Shown one piece after another: positions 32,120 through 40,391 of a stretch of 64,000 bases of DNA (position 1 is the first letter of the stretch; each line of letters starts with the position of its first letter). The stretch is from Cryobacterium melibiosiphilum (GTDB taxonomy: Bacteria > Actinomycetota > Actinomycetes > Actinomycetales > Microbacteriaceae). The notes under the pieces were generated by a model. It saw only the letters and a list, made by a program, of their open reading frames with translations. It searched no databases and was not told the origin of the DNA. The DNA is taken from NCBI RefSeq assembly GCF_003602235.1, contig NZ_QZVS01000096.1, forward strand, positions 124,001 to 188,000, read 5' to 3'. The position numbers and the translations under genes were made by a program.

Positions 32120-32392
32120 GTGGCCCGAAAAGTTGTCGACGAACCCAGTGAGGAAGTCGTCGCGAACGCGAAGATTGCCCGCGACGCCAAACGTGGACCC
32201 TTCGCTCGGCTGTCCCTGTTCTTCAAGCAGGTCATCGCTGAACTGAAGAAGGTCGTCACCCCGACCCGCAAAGAGCTCTTCAGCTACACCGGCGTCGTGC
32301 TGGTCTTCGTGGTCATCATGATGGCCATCGTGTCGGCATTCGACTGGGTGTTCGCCCTCGTCGTGACGTATGTGTTCGGAACGCCGAGCTAA
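32120..32392 (+). CDS. secE: Preprotein translocase subunit SecE
   Basis: 90 residues from GTG 32120 with AGGAAAGG upstream. Cytoplasmic amphipathic helix (FARLSLFFKQVIAELKKVVTPTRKEL) with the family motif EL-K-VxxPTR-E, then one membrane helix (about 58-80). The short single-TM form is usual outside Enterobacteria. It clamps SecY in the SecYEG channel. Lies between tRNA-Trp and nusG. Confidence 0.97.
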   Translation: MARKVVDEPSEEVVANAKIARDAKRGPFARLSLFFKQVIAELKKVVTPTRKELFSYTGVVLVFVVIMMAIVSAFDWVFALVVTYVFGTPS

Positions 32393-32463
32393 TACTGCCC
32401 TTGTTGCAGCTGCTCCGCCCCGAACCCGACCAACACCGAACGATAGACAAGGATTGAATTTTA

Positions 32464-33435
32464 GTGACTGAGACGAAGCACGACGATGTCGACTGGGCAA
32501 CCGCTGCCGAGCAGTCCTCCGAAGAGGACGAAGCGCAGGAGGGCAACACCCTCGCTGCCGCCGAAGACTCCGTAGAGGCCTCAGAAGAAGCCGCCCTGCA
32601 CGTCATCGACGAGTCCGCCGGTGTTGAGGTCAACCTCGACGCCGCCCTCGACGCGCTCGCCGAGTCCACCGATCCCGAAGCCGACGCGATCGTCGACGAC
32701 GCCCTCGACATCGACTCCGCCGCCGAGGCGGACGCCTCCGTCGAAGCCGTCACCGATGAAGAAGAGACCGACGAAGAAGACGCCGCAGTCGAAGGCTCCG
32801 CTGACGCCGAGCCCGCTGAGGTTGACCCCTACGCTGCGTTCCGCACCGAACTGCGCATGATGCCCGGCAAGTGGTTCGTCATCCACTCCTACGCCGGCTT
32901 CGAGCGTCGTGTGAAGTCGAACATCGAGAACCGCAAGCAGTCGCTCGGCATGGAAGATTTCATCTACCAGTGCGAGGTCCCGATGGAAGATGTCGTCGAG
33001 ATCAAGAACGGCCAACGCAAGATGGTCACCCGCGTACGCATCCCCGGCTACGTGCTCGTGCGCATGGACCTCAACGAGGACAGCTGGTCGGTTGTGCGTC
33101 ACACCCCCGGTGTCACGGGCTTCGTGGGCAACGCCCACAACCCCACCCCGCTGCGCTTCGAAGAATCCTTCGGAATGCTCAAGGGCCTCGTCGAGATCGC
33201 CGAAGCTCCGGTCAGCAAGTCCGGCACCCCCGGCAAGAGCGCCCAGCGCGTCATTGCCGCGGAGATCGACTACGAAATCGGCGAGACCATCACGATCAAG
33301 GAAGGCTCCTTCGCGGGCCTGCCCGGCACGATCAACGAGATCAAGCCGGAGAGCGGCAAGCTCATCGTGCTCGTCTCGCTCTTCGAGCGCGAAACCCCGG
33401 TCGAGCTCAGCTTCGACCAGGTCACCAAGCTTTAG
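32464..33435 (+). CDS. nusG: Transcription factor NusG with acidic N-terminal extension
   Basis: 323 residues from GTG 32464 (AAGGA upstream). Residues 1-125 are strongly acidic and low-complexity (runs of D, E, A), far beyond the about 180-residue E. coli protein; long acidic N-termini occur in actinobacterial NusG. The NGN domain begins at [26 protein letters not shown] (about 137), with [30 protein letters not shown] and [12 protein letters not shown]. The KOW motif is at about 275-300 ([16 protein letters not shown]). Binds RNA polymerase and modulates pausing, Rho termination and coupling. A terminator-like hairpin separates it from rplK. Confidence 0.97.
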   Translation: MTETKHDDVDWATAAEQSSEEDEAQEGNTLAAAEDSVEASEEAALHVIDESAGVEVNLDAALDALAESTDPEADAIVDDALDIDSAAEADASVEAVTDEEETDEEDAAVEGSADAEPAEVDPYAAFRTELRMMPGKWFVIHSYAGFERRVKSNIENRKQSLGMEDFIYQCEVPMEDVVEIKNGQRKMVTRVRIPGYVLVRMDLNEDSWSVVRHTPGVTGFVGNAHNPTPLRFEESFGMLKGLVEIAEAPVSKSGTPGKSAQRVIAAEIDYEIGETITIKEGSFAGLPGTINEIKPESGKLIVLVSLFERETPVELSFDQVTKL

Positions 33436-33445
33436 CCGATAGATG

Positions 33446-33475
33446 ACGGATGCCCCACACCGGGGCATCCGTTTT
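33446..33475 (+). terminator. Terminator/attenuator between nusG and rplK
   Basis: ACGGATGCCCC (33446-33456) pairs with GGGGCATCCGT (33462-33472), an 11-bp stem, followed by TTTT. It would partly separate nusG from the rplKA transcript. Confidence 0.8.
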
Positions 33476-33560
33476 CTGCGGTTTTTCGAACCACCGGGGC
33501 CCATCCGGGCCACCGGGAGAGCAGCTCGCCTGCTCGAACATCACAACGTAAGGAAGAACA

Positions 33561-33992
33561 ATGGCACCGAAGAAGAAGGTTACCGGTCTGATCAAGCTTC
33601 AGATCAAGGCCGGCGCCGCGAACCCCGCACCCCCCATCGGCCCGGCCCTCGGCCAGCACGGTGTGAACATCATGGAGTTCTGCAAGGCGTACAACGCAGC
33701 GACCGAAGCCCAGCGCGGCAACGTCATCCCCGTCGAGATCACCGTCTACGACGACCGCTCCTTCACCTTCATTCTGAAGACCCCGCCCGCCGCGGAGCTC
33801 ATCAAGAAGGCCGCCGGAGTCGCCAAGGGCAGCGGAACCCCGCACACCGTCAAGGTTGCCAAGCTCTCGCAGGCCCAGGTTCGCGAAATCGCCGAGCTGA
33901 AGATGGTTGACCTCAACGCCAACGACATCGACGCCGCCGCGAAGATCATCGCAGGAACCGCCCGCTCCATGGGCGTTACGGTCGAGGCTTAA
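33561..33992 (+). CDS. rplK: Ribosomal protein L11
   Basis: 143 residues. Opens with [43 protein letters not shown], the Pro-rich L11 N-terminal domain that binds thiostrepton and RelA-linked factors, and ends with the rRNA-binding domain ([17 protein letters not shown]). AAGGAAGAAC precedes the ATG. Part of the L1 stalk/GTPase-centre pair with rplA. Confidence 0.98.
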   Translation: MAPKKKVTGLIKLQIKAGAANPAPPIGPALGQHGVNIMEFCKAYNAATEAQRGNVIPVEITVYDDRSFTFILKTPPAAELIKKAAGVAKGSGTPHTVKVAKLSQAQVREIAELKMVDLNANDIDAAAKIIAGTARSMGVTVEA

Positions 33993-34091
33993 TCTCGGCA
34001 TCCCCCGGGTGACAACAAGTCACTCGTTAGCAGTTCGTGGAAGAGCCTGCCAGGTTCACGAAAACCACATTCCCAGTACAGGAGATTCACC

Positions 34092-34781
34092 ATGGCAACA
34101 AAGTCAAAGGCCTACCGCGCCTCTGCCGAGAAAATCGGCGAAGACACCTTCTACACCCCCGCAGCAGCCGTCGCGCTCGCCAAGGACACCGGCTCCGCCA
34201 AGTTCAACTCGACCGTTGAGGTCGCCCTGCGCCTCGGCGTCGACCCCCGCAAGGCAGACCAGATGGTTCGTGGAACCGTCATCCTGCCCCACGGCACCGG
34301 CCGCACCGCCCGCGTCATCGTCTTCGCAACCGGCCCCGCCGCCGAAGCCGCTATCGCAGCCGGCGCCGACGAGGTTGGTGGCGACGAGCTCATCGAGAAG
34401 GTAGCCGCCGGTTACACCTCGTTCGACTCCGCCGTTTCGACCCCCGAGCTCATGGGTAAGGTCGGTCGTCTCGGAAAGGTCCTCGGCCCGCGTGGCCTCA
34501 TGCCGAACCCGAAGACCGGAACCGTGACGCCCGACGTCGCCAAGGCCGTGTCCGACATCAAGGGCGGAAAGATCGAATTCCGCGTCGACAAGCACTCCAA
34601 CGTGCACTTCGTCGTGGGCAAGGCCTCGTTCTCCGTTGAGCAGCTCAACGAGAACATCTCCGCCGCCCTCGAAGAGGTCGTTCGATTGAAGCCGAGCTCC
34701 TCCAAGGGCCGTTACATCACCAAGGGCGTCGTCTCGACGACCTTCGGCCCGGGCATCCAGCTCGACGTCAACAGCATCTAA
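34092..34781 (+). CDS. rplA: Ribosomal protein L1
   Basis: 229 residues, CAGGAGATTCACC before ATG. Signature [16 protein letters not shown] (about 134-149) and [22 protein letters not shown]. Binds 23S rRNA at the E-site stalk and, in many bacteria, its own mRNA leader to repress rplKA. A strong terminator follows 16 bp after the stop. rplJ and rplL are absent downstream and appear only at 60.3 kb. Confidence 0.98.
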   Translation: MATKSKAYRASAEKIGEDTFYTPAAAVALAKDTGSAKFNSTVEVALRLGVDPRKADQMVRGTVILPHGTGRTARVIVFATGPAAEAAIAAGADEVGGDELIEKVAAGYTSFDSAVSTPELMGKVGRLGKVLGPRGLMPNPKTGTVTPDVAKAVSDIKGGKIEFRVDKHSNVHFVVGKASFSVEQLNENISAALEEVVRLKPSSSKGRYITKGVVSTTFGPGIQLDVNSI

Positions 34782-34797
34782 TCTCGCTGTAAACACA

Positions 34798-34834
34798 AAG
34801 AAGGGCCCGTCTTCGGACGGGCCCTTCTTCTTTT
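34798..34834 (+). terminator. Terminator after rplA
   Basis: 14-bp perfect stem AAGAAGGGCCCGTC, loop TTCG, GACGGGCCCTTCTT, then CTTTT. Stable UUCG tetraloop. Confidence 0.95.
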
Positions 34835-34843
34835 GCGTTCGCC

Positions 34844-35056
34844 GCGGCTCAATCGCCGGGTGTGGATGTCGCTGGTTGAGCCTGCGCGCGAAGCGCGCTG
34901 GTCGAAACCGGGCGAGCCGATCTTCGGTCTGAGGATCGGCTTGCGTGGTTTCGACCGCTCCTTCGTCGCGGCTCAACCGGCGGGTGGTGGAGGATCCCGC
35001 CGGTTGAGCCTGCGCGCGCAGCGTGCTGGTCGAAACCGGGCGAGACGATCCTCAGA
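34844..35056. repeat. GGTTGAGC..GGTCGAAACC interspersed repeat array
   Basis: Two direct units (about 34871-34927 and 35000-35055), each GGTTGAGCCTGCGCGCG..GCTGGTCGAAACCGGGCGAG, and an inverted unit between them (GGTTTCGACCGCTC..GCGGCTCAACCGGC, about 34932-34984), plus an inverted fragment at 34844. Same family as the repeats at 15.2 and 40.3 kb. Lies between the convergent rplA and aldehyde dehydrogenase genes. Confidence 0.85.
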
Positions 35057-35065
35057 CGCGGGGCC

Positions 35066-36499
35066 TCAGCCGATGTAGCTCATCACGTGCTTGAGGCGGG
35101 TGTAGTCCTCGAGGCCGTACATCGAGAGGTCCTTGCCGTACCCGGAGTGCTTGAAACCGCCGTGGGGCATCTCGGCGACCAGCGGAATGTGCGTGTTGAT
35201 CCAGACGCAGCCGAAGTCGAGATTCTTCGCCATCCGCATCGCGGTGCCGTGATTACTCGTCCAGACGGATGACGCCAGCCCGTACTGCACATCGTTCGCC
35301 CAGGTCAGGGCCTGCGCCTCGTCGGTGAACTTCTGCGCCGTGATCACCGGGCCGAAGATCTCGTTCTGCACCGCGGCATCCGTCTGGCGCAGGTTGGACA
35401 CGATCGTCGCCTCGTGAAAGTAACCGCGGCTGCCCTGGCGGTGGCCGCCGAGCGCCAGCGTGGCGTGGTCGGGCAGCCCGGCGACGACGGCCTCGACCCG
35501 GGCGAGCTGGTCGGCGCTCGAGAGTGCGCCGTAGAGAATGTCGTCATCGAGGGGCGCGCCGGTGCGCGCGTTGTCCCGCGAATAGGCGGCGAGGGCCGCG
35601 ACGAACTCGTCGTGGACGCCCTCCTGCACGAGAATGCGGGTGGCGGCGGTGCAGTCCTGGCCGCCGTTGTAGAACGCGGCGGCGCTGATGCCGGCCACGG
35701 CCTGCTCGATGTCGGCGTCGTTGAAGACGATGACCGGGGCCTTGCCGCCGAGCTCGAGGTGAACCCGCTTCACGTCGAGGGCGGCCGCGCCAGCGACCTC
35801 CATGCCGGCGCGCACCGAACCGGTGATCGACACGAGCTGCGGCACCCGGTTGGTGACCAGCGCACGGCCGGTCGTGCGGTCACCGGTGACAACGTTGAAG
35901 GCCCCGGCGGGAAGGAATTCGGCGGCGATCTCGGCCATCAGCAGGGTCGAGACCGGGGTGGAGTCTGACGGCTTCAGCACGACGGTGTTGCCCGCCGCGA
36001 GGGCCGGCGCAATCTTCCACATCGCCATCATCATCGGATAGTTCCACGGCGTCACCTGGCCGACGACGCCGATCGGTTCGCGGCGCACGAATGAGGTGTG
36101 GTCCTTCATGTACTCGCCGCCGGACTTGCCCTCGAGCAGGCGGGCGGCGCCGGCGAAGAAACGCAGCTGGTCGACCATCATGTCGACCTCTTCGGCGACA
36201 AGGTTCGGGCGGGGCTTGCCGGTGTTCTCGCTCTCGACGTCGGCAAGTTCCTCCGAGCGGTCTTCGAGGGCATCGGCGAATTTCAACAGCGCGAGCTGAC
36301 GTTCCCCGGGGGTGGTCTCACCCCAGGTCTCGAAAGCGGCGGCCGCTGCCGAGTAAGCGGATGCGACATCCGTTTCACTGGAAATCGGGCTGCGGGCGTA
36401 GACCTCTTCGGTGGCCGGATTGATGATGTCGAGCTGTTCGCTCGCATCGGACGACACGTACTCGCCGTTCACGAAGTTCTGGAGTTCACGGATTCCCAT
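35066..36499 (-). CDS. Aldehyde dehydrogenase (gamma-aminobutyraldehyde type)
   Basis: 477 residues, complete ALDH. Catalytic residues seen: Asn153 (TPWNYP), Lys176 (LKPSDS), Glu249 (LELGGK), Cys283 (NGGQDCTA). GGQDCTAATR and the length are characteristic of the PatD/Prr 4-aminobutyraldehyde (aminobutyraldehyde/betaine aldehyde) branch that oxidises putrescine-derived aldehydes to GABA with NAD+. No partner transaminase or putrescine oxidase is adjacent, so the exact aldehyde is inferred from motif only. Confidence 0.85.
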   Translation of the reverse strand: MGIRELQNFVNGEYVSSDASEQLDIINPATEEVYARSPISSETDVASAYSAAAAAFETWGETTPGERQLALLKFADALEDRSEELADVESENTGKPRPNLVAEEVDMMVDQLRFFAGAARLLEGKSGGEYMKDHTSFVRREPIGVVGQVTPWNYPMMMAMWKIAPALAAGNTVVLKPSDSTPVSTLLMAEIAAEFLPAGAFNVVTGDRTTGRALVTNRVPQLVSITGSVRAGMEVAGAAALDVKRVHLELGGKAPVIVFNDADIEQAVAGISAAAFYNGGQDCTAATRILVQEGVHDEFVAALAAYSRDNARTGAPLDDDILYGALSSADQLARVEAVVAGLPDHATLALGGHRQGSRGYFHEATIVSNLRQTDAAVQNEIFGPVITAQKFTDEAQALTWANDVQYGLASSVWTSNHGTAMRMAKNLDFGCVWINTHIPLVAEMPHGGFKHSGYGKDLSMYGLEDYTRLKHVMSYIG

Positions 36500-36668
36500 A
36501 ACTGACCTTTCGAGGCATCGTTGACCACTGAAGACTGTAGGCCGACGATACCCCAGATGAGCCCTCGAGATGTGGCCGCCAAGCCGGCACGGAACCGGCC
36601 TCGGATGGGGGGAGTCGGGCGTGGCTTACCGAAACAATCTCGCAACAGGTCGGCAGTACGCTCGCATC

Positions 36669-38381
36669 ATGGTTGACCTGTTCGCCGGTTACGGCGCCAC
36701 TGCACGAGATCGATCCAGGCGCGGCGCGCCCACGGCGTGGGATGAGATGTTCCCCGACCCGACGTCGCTGACGCCCCTGGAAACCCGCGCCGCGTACAAG
36801 GATGTCTTCGGGGCGCTCGCCCGCATGACCCAGGAAGATCTGCGCGGACGAGCGGATGCCCTCGCGAGCTCCTATCTGGCCCAGGGCGTCACCTTCGACT
36901 TCGCCGGCGAAGAGCGGCCATTTCCGCTGGACGCCGTGCCGCGCGTCATCGAGCAGCAGGAGTGGATCGGCGTCGAAGCCGGCATCAAGCAGCGGGTGCT
37001 CGCCCTCGAAGCATTCCTCGATGACATCTACGGACCGCAGGCCGCGGTGCGCGACGGCGTGATCCCGGCCGCGCTGATCAGCTCCTCGAAGCACTTTCAC
37101 CGGCAGGCCGCCGGCATCGTCTCGGCCAACAACGTGCGCATCCAGGTCTCGGGTATCGACCTGATCCGCGACGAGAAGGGTGCCTGGCGGGTGCTCGAAG
37201 ACAACGTGCGGGTGCCCAGCGGCGTCAGCTACGTCATCTCGAACCGTCGGGTGATGGCCCAGACGCTGCCGGAGCTGTTCTCGTCGATGCGGATCCGCCC
37301 GGTTGGGGACTACCCCAACAAACTGCTGCAGGCCCTGCGCGCCTGTGCGCCGGCCGGCGGCGACGACCCCAACATCGTCGTGCTCACCCCCGGCATCTAC
37401 AACTCCGCCTACTTCGAGCACACCCTGCTCGCCCGGTTGATGGGCGTCGAACTCGTCGAGGGGCGCGACCTGTTCTGCTCGGGCGGCAAGGTGTGGATGC
37501 GCACCACGGCCGGCCCGACCCGGGTCGACGTGATCTATCGCCGGGTCGACGACGAGTTTTTGGACCCACTGCAGTTTCGGGCCGACTCGCAGCTCGGCTC
37601 GCCGGGCATCATGCTCGCCGCCCGGCTCGGCAACGTCACGATCGCCAACGCGGTGGGCAACGGCGTCGCCGACGACAAGCTCGTCTACACCTACCTTCCC
37701 GACCTCATCAAGTACTACCTCGGGCAGGAGGCGATTCTGCCCAACGTCGACACCTGGCGCCTCGAAGATCCGGGCGCCCTCGAAGAGGTGCTCGACCGGC
37801 TAGACGAGCTCGTCGTCAAGCCCGTCGACGGCTCCGGGGGCAAGGGGCTCGTCGTCGGCCCCGCAGCATCGAAGGGCGAGCTCGCCGCACTGCGCGCCCA
37901 GCTGATCAAGGACCCGCGCGGCTGGATCGCCCAGCCCGTGGTGCAGCTGTCCACGATCCCGACGCTCGTCGACGAGGGCCTGAGGCCTCGCCACGCCGAC
38001 CTGCGACCCTTCGCGGTCAATGATGGCAGCGACGTCTGGGTGCTGCCGGGCGGCCTGACCCGGGTGGCCCTGCCCGAGGGTGAACTCGTCGTGAACTCCA
38101 GCCAGGGCGGCGGCTCCAAGGACACCTGGGTGCTCGGCCTGGAACGCGACTTCGTCACGGGATCGGACATGGATGCCGCCCACGATATCGCCGGGCTCGT
38201 GGCCGAGCAGGCCGCGAACACTCACGGCACGCCGACGCAGTCGATCCCGGTGATCGGCCAGACCGTCGACCACTCGCCCGAGGACCGGCCGAAAGACCGC
38301 GACCAGCAGGAACAGCAACAGCAACAGCAGTCTCAGCAGCAACCCGCCCAGCACGTCACCCCGGAGGTCAGCGCATGCTGA
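36669..38381 (+). CDS. Circularly permuted ATP-grasp protein
   Basis: 570 residues from ATG 36669. CP_ATPgrasp_1 family: AYKDVFGALARM, VRIQVSGIDLIRDEKGAWRVLEDNVRVPSGVSYV (about 155-190), VVLTPGIYNSAYFEH, LVVKPVDGSGGKGLVVGPAAS (nucleotide loop), LRPFAVNDGSDVWVLPGGLTRVAL. Ends in a Gln-rich tail (about 535-560). ATP-grasp enzymes join a carboxylate to an amine through an acyl phosphate. With the next two genes it forms the conserved ATP-grasp, alpha-E, transglutaminase trio, proposed in comparative-genomic work as a peptide or tag synthesis system. No peptide substrate gene is visible nearby. Confidence 0.9.
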   Translation: MVDLFAGYGATARDRSRRGAPTAWDEMFPDPTSLTPLETRAAYKDVFGALARMTQEDLRGRADALASSYLAQGVTFDFAGEERPFPLDAVPRVIEQQEWIGVEAGIKQRVLALEAFLDDIYGPQAAVRDGVIPAALISSSKHFHRQAAGIVSANNVRIQVSGIDLIRDEKGAWRVLEDNVRVPSGVSYVISNRRVMAQTLPELFSSMRIRPVGDYPNKLLQALRACAPAGGDDPNIVVLTPGIYNSAYFEHTLLARLMGVELVEGRDLFCSGGKVWMRTTAGPTRVDVIYRRVDDEFLDPLQFRADSQLGSPGIMLAARLGNVTIANAVGNGVADDKLVYTYLPDLIKYYLGQEAILPNVDTWRLEDPGALEEVLDRLDELVVKPVDGSGGKGLVVGPAASKGELAALRAQLIKDPRGWIAQPVVQLSTIPTLVDEGLRPRHADLRPFAVNDGSDVWVLPGGLTRVALPEGELVVNSSQGGGSKDTWVLGLERDFVTGSDMDAAHDIAGLVAEQAANTHGTPTQSIPVIGQTVDHSPEDRPKDRDQQEQQQQQQSQQQPAQHVTPEVSAC

Positions 38382-39304
38382 GTCGCATCGCCGAAAGCCT
38401 GTTCTGGATCGGACGCTACATCGAGCGCAGCGACGGAACCGCACGCATCCTCGATGTGCACCTGCAGTTGCTGCTCGAAGACCCGTGGATCGAGGAGAAC
38501 CTGGCCTGCCGCTCGCTGCTGCAGCTGATGGGCTCCGAGGTGCCGCTGCAGGAGGGCCTCACCCGGCAGGATGTGCTCGCGAGCCTCGCGATCGATCGCA
38601 CCAACGCCGCATCCATCGCCTTTTCGCTGGAATCGGCGCGGGAGAACGCCCGCCGGGCGCGGGAGATCGTGCCCACGGAACTGTGGGAGTGCCTCAATAC
38701 AACCAAGGTGCGGATGCCGCGCCGGGTGGCCCTCGAGAAGACGCACGACTACTTCGCCTGGGTGCGTGAGCGCGCCGCCCTCGCCGTGGGGATCGTCGAG
38801 TCCGGCTCGAGCCGCGACGAGGCCTGGCATTTCTTCACCCTCGGCCGCAGCCTGGAACAGGCCGACATGACCGCGCGACTGCTCTCCACCCGCTCGCTCA
38901 CCCTGGCCAGCGGGCCATCGTGGACGACGATCCTGCGCTCCTGTGGCGCGTACGAGTCGTACCTCCGCACCTACCGCGGGGTGCCGTCGGCGCACAATGC
39001 GGCCGAGTACCTGCTGCTGGATCGCCTGTTTCCGCGCTCGATCCTCTACTCGGTGTCCCGCGCCGAGCAGTGCCTGCGCGAGATGGAACCGCGCACCGAC
39101 CGCATCGGTGTGAGCGACCGGGCCCAGCGCATCCTGGGCAGGATTCGCAGCCAGCTCGAGTACCGGCCGGTCGCGGACGTGCTCGTGGAACTGCCCGCCC
39201 AGATGGAGGTGGTGCAGAAAGCCATCAGCACCGCCTCGGAAGCCATCGCGGAGCGCTATTTTCCGACCCACGCGACCCCGACCTGGACGGGAGAAGCCTC
39301 GTGA
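38375..39304 (+). CDS. Alpha-E domain protein (DUF403)
   Basis: 309 residues, ATG overlapping the ATP-grasp stop. All-helical with the family opening MLSRIAESLFWIGRYIERSDGTARILDVH and repeated R-x-x-E pairs (SRDEAWHFFTLGRSLEQADMTARLL, YLLLDRLFPRSILYSVSRAEQCL). Function of the fold is unknown; it always travels with the circularly permuted ATP-grasp and transglutaminase genes. The next start overlaps its stop (GTGA), so the three are translationally coupled. Confidence 0.9.
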   Translation: MLSRIAESLFWIGRYIERSDGTARILDVHLQLLLEDPWIEENLACRSLLQLMGSEVPLQEGLTRQDVLASLAIDRTNAASIAFSLESARENARRAREIVPTELWECLNTTKVRMPRRVALEKTHDYFAWVRERAALAVGIVESGSSRDEAWHFFTLGRSLEQADMTARLLSTRSLTLASGPSWTTILRSCGAYESYLRTYRGVPSAHNAAEYLLLDRLFPRSILYSVSRAEQCLREMEPRTDRIGVSDRAQRILGRIRSQLEYRPVADVLVELPAQMEVVQKAISTASEAIAERYFPTHATPTWTGEAS

Positions 39305-40146
39305 ACCGCCTGCGCGTGCGCCACACCACCGGATATCGCTACAAGGGCGAGGTCGCGGCGTCGTACAACGAGGCGCGGATGCTGCCGGTCAGCTCCGCCG
39401 ACCAGTTCGTGCTGCACTCCCACCTCGATATCTCCCCGGTGTCGAGCAGCCACACCTACCTCGACTACTGGGGCACGCGGGTGTCGTCGTTCGAGGTGCT
39501 CGTGCCGCACGAGGAGTTGACCCTGAGCGCGAACAGCCTCGTGGAGGTGCGGCCGCGGGCGCACCACACCGAGCCGTTGCCGTGGGACGCCCTCGCCGCG
39601 ATGACGGCACGGTCGACGAGTTCGGTCGAACACACCTGGCAGACCAAACTGACCGATCCGACGACGGATGTCGCGGAGCTCGCCGCCGAGATCGCCGGCA
39701 CGCACTCGAATCCCACGGATGCAGCGTTCGAGATCTGCTCCGAGATCGGCGACCGCATGCAGTACGTGCAGGGCGTCACCGGGGTGCACTCGACCGCCAA
39801 GGATGCCTGGACCGACAAACGCGGCGTCTGCCAGGACATCACCCACATCGCGCTCGGCGCGCTGCGTTCGGTCGGCATTCCGGCGCGCTACGTGTCGGGG
39901 TACCTGCACCCGAAACCGTCGGCCGAGATCGGCGAGACCGTGACGGGGGAGTCGCACGCCTGGGTCGAGTGGTATTGCGGCGACTGGCGCGGCTTCGACC
40001 CCACCAACCTGATCGATATCGGCGACCGGCACGTGGGGGTCGGCCGTGGCCGCGACTACAACGACGTCGCCCCGCTGCGCGGGGTCTACGCCGGGTCGTC
40101 GGGGTCTCAGCTGTTTGTGAAGGTCGAGATCACCCGGGAGGGCTAG
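39301..40146 (+). CDS. Transglutaminase-like cysteine protease family protein
   Basis: 281 residues from GTG 39301 (GTGA overlap). N-terminal beta domain starts LRVRHTTGYRYKGEVAASYNEARMLP, the Bact_transglu_N motif; the papain-like core has Cys177 (KRGVCQDITH), His219 (GESHAWVEWY) and Asp233 (FDPTN). Cytoplasmic, no signal peptide. Such enzymes cleave or transfer peptide bonds, so in this operon it may hydrolyse or remodel what the ATP-grasp enzyme makes. Third and last gene of the trio; a 9-bp microsatellite begins 12 bp after its stop. Confidence 0.92.
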   Translation: MNRLRVRHTTGYRYKGEVAASYNEARMLPVSSADQFVLHSHLDISPVSSSHTYLDYWGTRVSSFEVLVPHEELTLSANSLVEVRPRAHHTEPLPWDALAAMTARSTSSVEHTWQTKLTDPTTDVAELAAEIAGTHSNPTDAAFEICSEIGDRMQYVQGVTGVHSTAKDAWTDKRGVCQDITHIALGALRSVGIPARYVSGYLHPKPSAEIGETVTGESHAWVEWYCGDWRGFDPTNLIDIGDRHVGVGRGRDYNDVAPLRGVYAGSSGSQLFVKVEITREG

Positions 40147-40157
40147 CGATCACGGCA

Positions 40158-40247
40158 CCCGCTGGAGCCGCTGGACCCGCTGGGCCCGCTGGGCCCGCCG
40201 GTCCCGCCGGTCCCGCCGGTCCCGCTGGTCCCGCTGGTCCCGCTGGT
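40158..40247. repeat. 9-bp tandem repeat (ten units)
   Basis: Units of CCCGCTGGT/CCCGCCGGT/CCCGCTGGG repeat ten times in 9-bp register. The last unit becomes the CGCTGGT that opens the following GGTTGAGC element, so the tract looks like expansion of that element's edge. In one plus frame it would read Gly-Pro-Ala repeats, but no gene supports that. Confidence 0.9.
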
Positions 40248-40383
40248 TGAGCCTGCGCGCGCAGCGCGCTGGTCGAAACCTAGCGAGCCGAACCTCGGAC
40301 TGTAGGTCGGCTTGCGGGGTTTCGACCGCTCCACAAGCGGGCCTGCCGCCGGATTGAGCCTGCCGAAATCTCAACCAGCGGTG
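40239..40383. repeat. GGTTGAGC..GGTCGAAACC interspersed repeat
   Basis: Direct unit CGCTGGTTGAGCCTGCGCGC..GCTGGTCGAAACC (40242-40279) with tail TAGCGAGCCGAACCTCGG, then the inverted GGTTTCGACCGCTC (40318 on) and an outer inverted CTCAACCAGCGG (40371-40382). Convergent gap between the transglutaminase and ramB-like genes. Confidence 0.85.
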
Positions 40384-40391
40384 GTGACCGG

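Noticed and set aside
40139-40250. Collagen-like Gly-Pro-Ala repeat frame
   Set aside because: Comes from the 9-bp microsatellite read in a frame that is a shadow of the transglutaminase gene; no start or ribosome binding site of its own.
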